Assembly: GCA_910583765.1 (NCBI GenBank)
Contig: CAJTYS010000065.1
Location: 1 to 16,498, forward strand
Reading direction: 5' to 3'
Length of the DNA: 16,498 nt
DNA from: an uncultured Eubacteriales bacterium
Lineage (GTDB): Bacteria; Bacillota; Clostridia; Peptostreptococcales; Anaerovoracaceae
In this document: one piece after another, positions 12,877-16,498 of the stretch
Position numbering within the stretch: the stretch's first letter is position 1
How the letters are laid out: every line of letters begins with the position of its first letter
Made by a program: the position numbers and the translations under genes
Notes under the pieces: generated by a model
Database searches by the model: none
What the model saw: the letters and a program-made list of their open reading frames with translations, nothing else
What the model was told of the DNA's origin: nothing

Positions 12877-15800
12877 ATGGTAACATGGACACAGGCGCAG
12901 CAACAGGCAATCGAGCTGCGTGAACACAACATCTTAGTTTCAGCTGCCGCGGGCTCGGGAAAGACCGCGGTGCTGGTGGAGCGGATCAAGCAGCTGATCA
13001 TCCAGGACAAGATCAGCCTGGACCAGTTCCTGATCGTCACCTTCACCAACGCCGCGGCAGCGGAAATGAAGGAAAAACTCATCAAAGCCATCACAAAGGC
13101 CATTGAAGAAGATCCAAAGCATTCCGGATTCCTGCGCAAGCAGCTGGACCTGGCGGGCAGTGCCAATATCAGCACTTTCCATTCCTTTGCGCTGGAAGTT
13201 ATCAGGCGATACTTTTATCTGACGGACATAGAGCCCAACTTCAAGATTGGCGATGAAGGCACAGTGGAGATCATGAAATGGGACGCGCTGGACGAACTGT
13301 TTAGAGACTTGTTTGAAGAAGACGATCCGGCGTTCCTGGATTTCCTCAGAGCATACGCCTCGGACAGAAACGAGCAGGCGCTGAAAGAAAACCTGCTCAG
13401 GCTTTATGCTACTATACAGAGCATCCCCCACCCGTTTCAGTGGCTGGCGGAAAACATCCAGGCTTTGGACATGGATATGGAAGCCTTTCAGGAAAGCAAA
13501 CTGGGCCTTTTCATCAAAGAGGATGTCAGAAGCAGCGTTTCTCAGATCCTGGAGGGCTTTCAAAAGGCAGGGGAGCTGGCGGAAACAGCTGGCGTGGAGA
13601 GCATCTACAAGAAAAACCTGGAGGACCTTGAAAAGCTGGAGCCTTTGAAACAGCTAGCGCAGGCAGGGAACCTGCAGGCAGCGGCCAGCCTGCTCCAAGG
13701 CTTCAAGGCAAGCACCATGCGGGCGGCAAAAGAGGAAAAAGAAGACTACGAGCTGATCAAGGAAGATGTGAAAAACGCCAGAGAATACAGTAAAAAACAG
13801 ATCAAAGCTTTGAAGGAACGATATTTTTCCCAGAACATGGACACCTGGATCGCGGACATGGCAAAAGTCTACCCCATGGCTCAGTATCTGGAAAAACTGC
13901 TGTTGGAATTCGACCGCCGGTTCAAAGCCGCCAAGCGGGAAAAAAACATCATTGACTTTAATGACATCGAGCATTACGCGCTGGAGATCTTGGAACAAGA
14001 AGAGGCCTCGGGCGAGTATCGGGAAAAGTTCGCCTGCGTTTTCGTAGATGAATACCAAGACAGCAACGTGCTCCAGGACACACTCATCAACCTGATCCGG
14101 CGGGAAAACAATTTATTTTTGGTAGGGGACATCAAACAGAGCATCTACAAATTCCGTCTCGCTGAGCCAGAGATTTTCCAGCAGCGCTATCAGGACTATG
14201 CTTCCGGCCAGTCCCAAAGCTTGAAGATCGACTTGAACCGCAACTTCCGCAGCAAAAGATCGGTGATCTGTACTGTGAACGGAGTGTTTGAGAACATCAT
14301 GAAGGGTTATGATCAGGCGGCGGCCCTGTATCAAGGCGTTTCCTACGATGGCCCCCTGGACTATAAGACGCAGCTGCACGTCATAGACAGCAGGATCACA
14401 GAGGACATGGAACTGGACGAGGAAATCGCAGAAATGAAAAACGCCCAGCTGGAAGCCTGCCATGCGGCAGGATTGATCAAAGAACTGGTGGGAAAGCCCA
14501 TTTTTGACGTGAAAAAAGGGGAGGAACGGCTGGTCACGAAAAAAGACATCGTCATTTTGATGCGGGCCACGAAAAACTATGCGGACGTATTCCAGGAAGT
14601 GTTCACAGACCTGGACATCCCGTCTTACGTGGACGACAGCGGCGGGTATTTTGACACTGTGGAGATCCAGGTGTTCCTCAATCTGCTGAAAGTCATTGAC
14701 AACAAGCAGCAGGACTTGCCCCTTCTCAGCGCTCTTCGCTCCGTGGTGTTCGGGTTTTCCATTGACGAACTGATTCAAGTCAGACTGGGGAGCAAAGACA
14801 CTTCCTACTTTGAAGCGCTCAGGGCACGCGGCCAGCGAAAGGACCAGCTGGGAGAAAAGTGCAGGCAGGTGTTCCAAAAGCTGGAGGATTACCGGCAAAT
14901 GGCCCAGGCTCTTTCTCTGGAAAATTTTTTATGGAGGCTCATGTGGGAAACAGGCTATTATACCTATTGCGGCGCGCTGCCGGCAGGGGGACAGAGACAA
15001 GCGAATCTAAGAGCGCTGGCTGACAAAGCCAGGGAATTTGAGAGTATCGGCTATGGCGGAATTTACGGATTTCTCACTTACATACAGGCTCTGGAAAAAC
15101 GCAGGATTCCCACTGGACAAGTAAAGCTGATCAATGAAAAAGACGACTTGGTGCGGATCATGACTATCCACAAGAGCAAGGGGCTGGAGTTTCCTATTGT
15201 CATGGTGGCTGGCCTTGGCAAGCGTTTTAACTTCACGAAAACAGGAAAAGGATTCATGGCCCACAAGGATCTGGGCATTGGCCTGACTCGGGTGGAGCAC
15301 CAGGAACACTGGTACAGAAAGACGCTGACGCAGACCGCCATTGAACGAAAAACTCGGCAGGAGGAGCTGGAAGAAGAGATTCGCATTCTTTACGTGGCCT
15401 TCACAAGAGCCATGGACCAGCTGATTCTTTTGGGAACCACCAAGAGCGTGGAACAGGGAGAACCGGTGCCCTCTCCAGCCAAGAACTGTTTTTTGGATTA
15501 TCTGCTGCCATTCACAGAAGAAGGGCAGATGGACTGGTTCCTCTGGGATCGGAGCCAGCTGGGGGCGGAAAACAAGCAGCGGGGTCAGAATAAAGAGCGG
15601 GTAAAAGAATTGCTGCGAAATCTTGTCCCAGACGAGGAAGACCCTGTGTTCCAGGAGATCAACAGACGTTTTTCCTTCCGCTACCCAGGGCAAAAAGCAT
15701 TGTCCCTGAAATCCAAATACTCTGTGACAGAGCTGAGCCAGGCGAAAAAAGAAGAACGAGAACACGTGCAGGCACTGAAAAAACCTGGGTTTTTACAAGG

Positions 15801-16350
15801 GCAGCGTTCGTTCAGTTCCGCCCAGAAAGGGACCATCATGCACAAAGTCATGGAATGCATGGACTTCAAAGCAGCTTTAGAGCATGCGGAACAGGGCAGG
15901 GGTGAAGCTTATGCGCGCAGTCAAGTGGAGCGGCTGGTCCAGCGGGAGATTTTGCTGCCAGAGGAAGCCCAGGCAGTGGACCATGGCAGAATTGCGGCGT
16001 TTTTCCAAAGCCCTCTTGGACAAAGAGCTGGCAGGGCAGAGCGGCTCTACAAAGAAACGGAGTTCAACCTGCTTTGGGACATGGAAGGAACCCAGGTCAT
16101 GGTTCAGGGAGTCATTGACTGTTATTTTGAAGAAGCGGGCAACCTGATCCTGATTGATTACAAAAATAGCTATGTGGATCCAGAAAAGCGGGAGGAAGCC
16201 ATTGCCAGATTGAAAGACACCTATCAAGGGCAGATCGACATTTACAAACAGGCGCTGGAAACCATCAGGGAAAAGCCTGTGACAGAAGCGTATCTCTATC
16301 TGTTTAGTGAAAATGCGCATATCAGCTATCACACAAATCACAATCAATGA
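12877..16350 (+). CDS. addA: ATP-dependent helicase/nuclease subunit AddA
   Basis: AddA is the helicase-nuclease subunit of the AddAB complex that processes double-strand breaks for RecA, the Firmicute counterpart of RecBCD. From ATG 12877 (AGGGG at 12865-12869) it has 1157 residues, a little shorter than the Bacillus protein. UvrD-type helicase motifs are complete: Walker A SAAAGSGKTAVL at 22-33, Walker B VFVDEYQDSN, LVGDIKQSIYKFR, NFRSKRS, IMTIHKSKGLEFP and LYVAFTRAMDQL. The C-terminal RecB-like nuclease is present: GTIMHKVME, VQGVIDCYF and LILIDYKN supply the H, D and D-x-K residues. An upstream in-frame ATG at 12763 is rejected because it precedes the promoter. addB, normally just upstream, is absent; the gene to the left is divergent gpmI. 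Confidence 0.96.
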   Translation: MVTWTQAQQQAIELREHNILVSAAAGSGKTAVLVERIKQLIIQDKISLDQFLIVTFTNAAAAEMKEKLIKAITKAIEEDPKHSGFLRKQLDLAGSANISTFHSFALEVIRRYFYLTDIEPNFKIGDEGTVEIMKWDALDELFRDLFEEDDPAFLDFLRAYASDRNEQALKENLLRLYATIQSIPHPFQWLAENIQALDMDMEAFQESKLGLFIKEDVRSSVSQILEGFQKAGELAETAGVESIYKKNLEDLEKLEPLKQLAQAGNLQAAASLLQGFKASTMRAAKEEKEDYELIKEDVKNAREYSKKQIKALKERYFSQNMDTWIADMAKVYPMAQYLEKLLLEFDRRFKAAKREKNIIDFNDIEHYALEILEQEEASGEYREKFACVFVDEYQDSNVLQDTLINLIRRENNLFLVGDIKQSIYKFRLAEPEIFQQRYQDYASGQSQSLKIDLNRNFRSKRSVICTVNGVFENIMKGYDQAAALYQGVSYDGPLDYKTQLHVIDSRITEDMELDEEIAEMKNAQLEACHAAGLIKELVGKPIFDVKKGEERLVTKKDIVILMRATKNYADVFQEVFTDLDIPSYVDDSGGYFDTVEIQVFLNLLKVIDNKQQDLPLLSALRSVVFGFSIDELIQVRLGSKDTSYFEALRARGQRKDQLGEKCRQVFQKLEDYRQMAQALSLENFLWRLMWETGYYTYCGALPAGGQRQANLRALADKAREFESIGYGGIYGFLTYIQALEKRRIPTGQVKLINEKDDLVRIMTIHKSKGLEFPIVMVAGLGKRFNFTKTGKGFMAHKDLGIGLTRVEHQEHWYRKTLTQTAIERKTRQEELEEEIRILYVAFTRAMDQLILLGTTKSVEQGEPVPSPAKNCFLDYLLPFTEEGQMDWFLWDRSQLGAENKQRGQNKERVKELLRNLVPDEEDPVFQEINRRFSFRYPGQKALSLKSKYSVTELSQAKKEEREHVQALKKPGFLQGQRSFSSAQKGTIMHKVMECMDFKAALEHAEQGRGEAYARSQVERLVQREILLPEEAQAVDHGRIAAFFQSPLGQRAGRAERLYKETEFNLLWDMEGTQVMVQGVIDCYFEEAGNLILIDYKNSYVDPEKREEAIARLKDTYQGQIDIYKQALETIREKPVTEAYLYLFSENAHISYHTNHNQ

Positions 16351-16374
16351 ACGTATGGTGCTCAAATAGCTAAC

Positions 16375-16446
16375 ACCTTTTCCCAGGATAATGGAGACAT
16401 CGAGAGCAGTGAATCTCTCGAATATCAAAAGAAACTGGGAAGAGGT
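16375..16446. repeat. Nested inverted repeat downstream of addA
   Basis: ACCTTTTCCCAG (16375-16386) pairs with CTGGGAAGAGGT (16435-16446): 12 positions, 11 Watson-Crick and one G-T. Nested inside, TCGAGAG (16400-16406) pairs with CTCTCGA (16415-16421). The two 13-base arms between the stems are equal in length, and GATA (16387-16390) can pair with TATC (16423-16426). No T run follows, so it is not a plain terminator. The rest of the edge (16447-16498) is AT-rich with no gene visible. It may be a structured RNA leader of a gene beyond the window, or a remnant of a small inverted-repeat element. Confidence 0.5.
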
Positions 16447-16498
16447 AAAGTTTGAAACAAATAAGTAGAGGATAATCAAGAAATAAAGGGCATAACAA

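Noticed and set aside
14113..14898. 261-codon open frame on the minus strand inside addA
   Set aside because: Shadow of the AddA helicase region; no start signals and no recognisable domain.
16351..16498. T-box leader or known riboswitch at the right edge
   Set aside because: No T-box core or other consensus I could recognise in the visible part; the window ends before any downstream gene.
1..16498. CRISPR array, tRNA, rRNA or intact insertion sequence
   Set aside because: No regularly spaced direct repeats, no cloverleaf or rRNA-like sequence, and no transposase motif were seen.

Overview
The window looks like chromosomal DNA of an endospore-forming Clostridia (Eubacteriales) member. It carries a complete spoIIAA-spoIIAB-sigF cluster, AddA-type (not RecB) recombination machinery, a rhodanese-less ThiI with a partner cysteine desulfurase, strong AGGAGG-type ribosome binding sites, and TTG/GTG starts. 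I see no rRNA, tRNA, CRISPR array or intact transposon. The family and genus cannot be fixed from the sequence alone.

Layout from left to right. (1) 1-870: a possible upstream terminator, then a promoter and a RelB/DinJ-type antitoxin with a PIN-domain toxin. (2) 896-3215: cysteine desulfurase and thiI, a sulfur-relay pair for tRNA 4-thiouridine (and possibly thiamine), reached from the toxin gene without a visible terminator. (3) 3276-4901: the spoIIA operon (anti-anti-sigma, anti-sigma, forespore sigma F) with overlapping genes, closed by a hairpin terminator. (4) 4957-6642, minus strand: a single AAA-ATPase-like/PD-(D/E)XK protein of unknown role, with its own promoter. (5) 6972-7616: a CDP-alcohol phosphatidyltransferase of the PssA type. 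(6) 7671-10364: promoter, OmpR-type response regulator, overlapping sensor kinase, then a GNAT acetyltransferase. (7) 10365-10779: an AT-rich stretch without a convincing gene but with a promoter-like sequence, a chain of inverted repeats and a strong terminator; this is the best candidate for an undescribed RNA. (8) 10780-12625, minus strand: gpmI followed by a small exported zinc-finger protein whose signal peptide appears split by a one-base shift in an A6 tract. (9) 12818-16350: addA with its own promoter and no addB beside it, followed by a nested inverted repeat at the right edge.

Most of the window is housekeeping (tRNA thiolation, phospholipid synthesis, glycolysis, DNA repair) and sporulation control. 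Accessory elements are the toxin-antitoxin pair, the AAA/PD-(D/E)XK gene, the small zinc-finger protein and the structured intergenic region. These accessory parts are where anything new is most likely.
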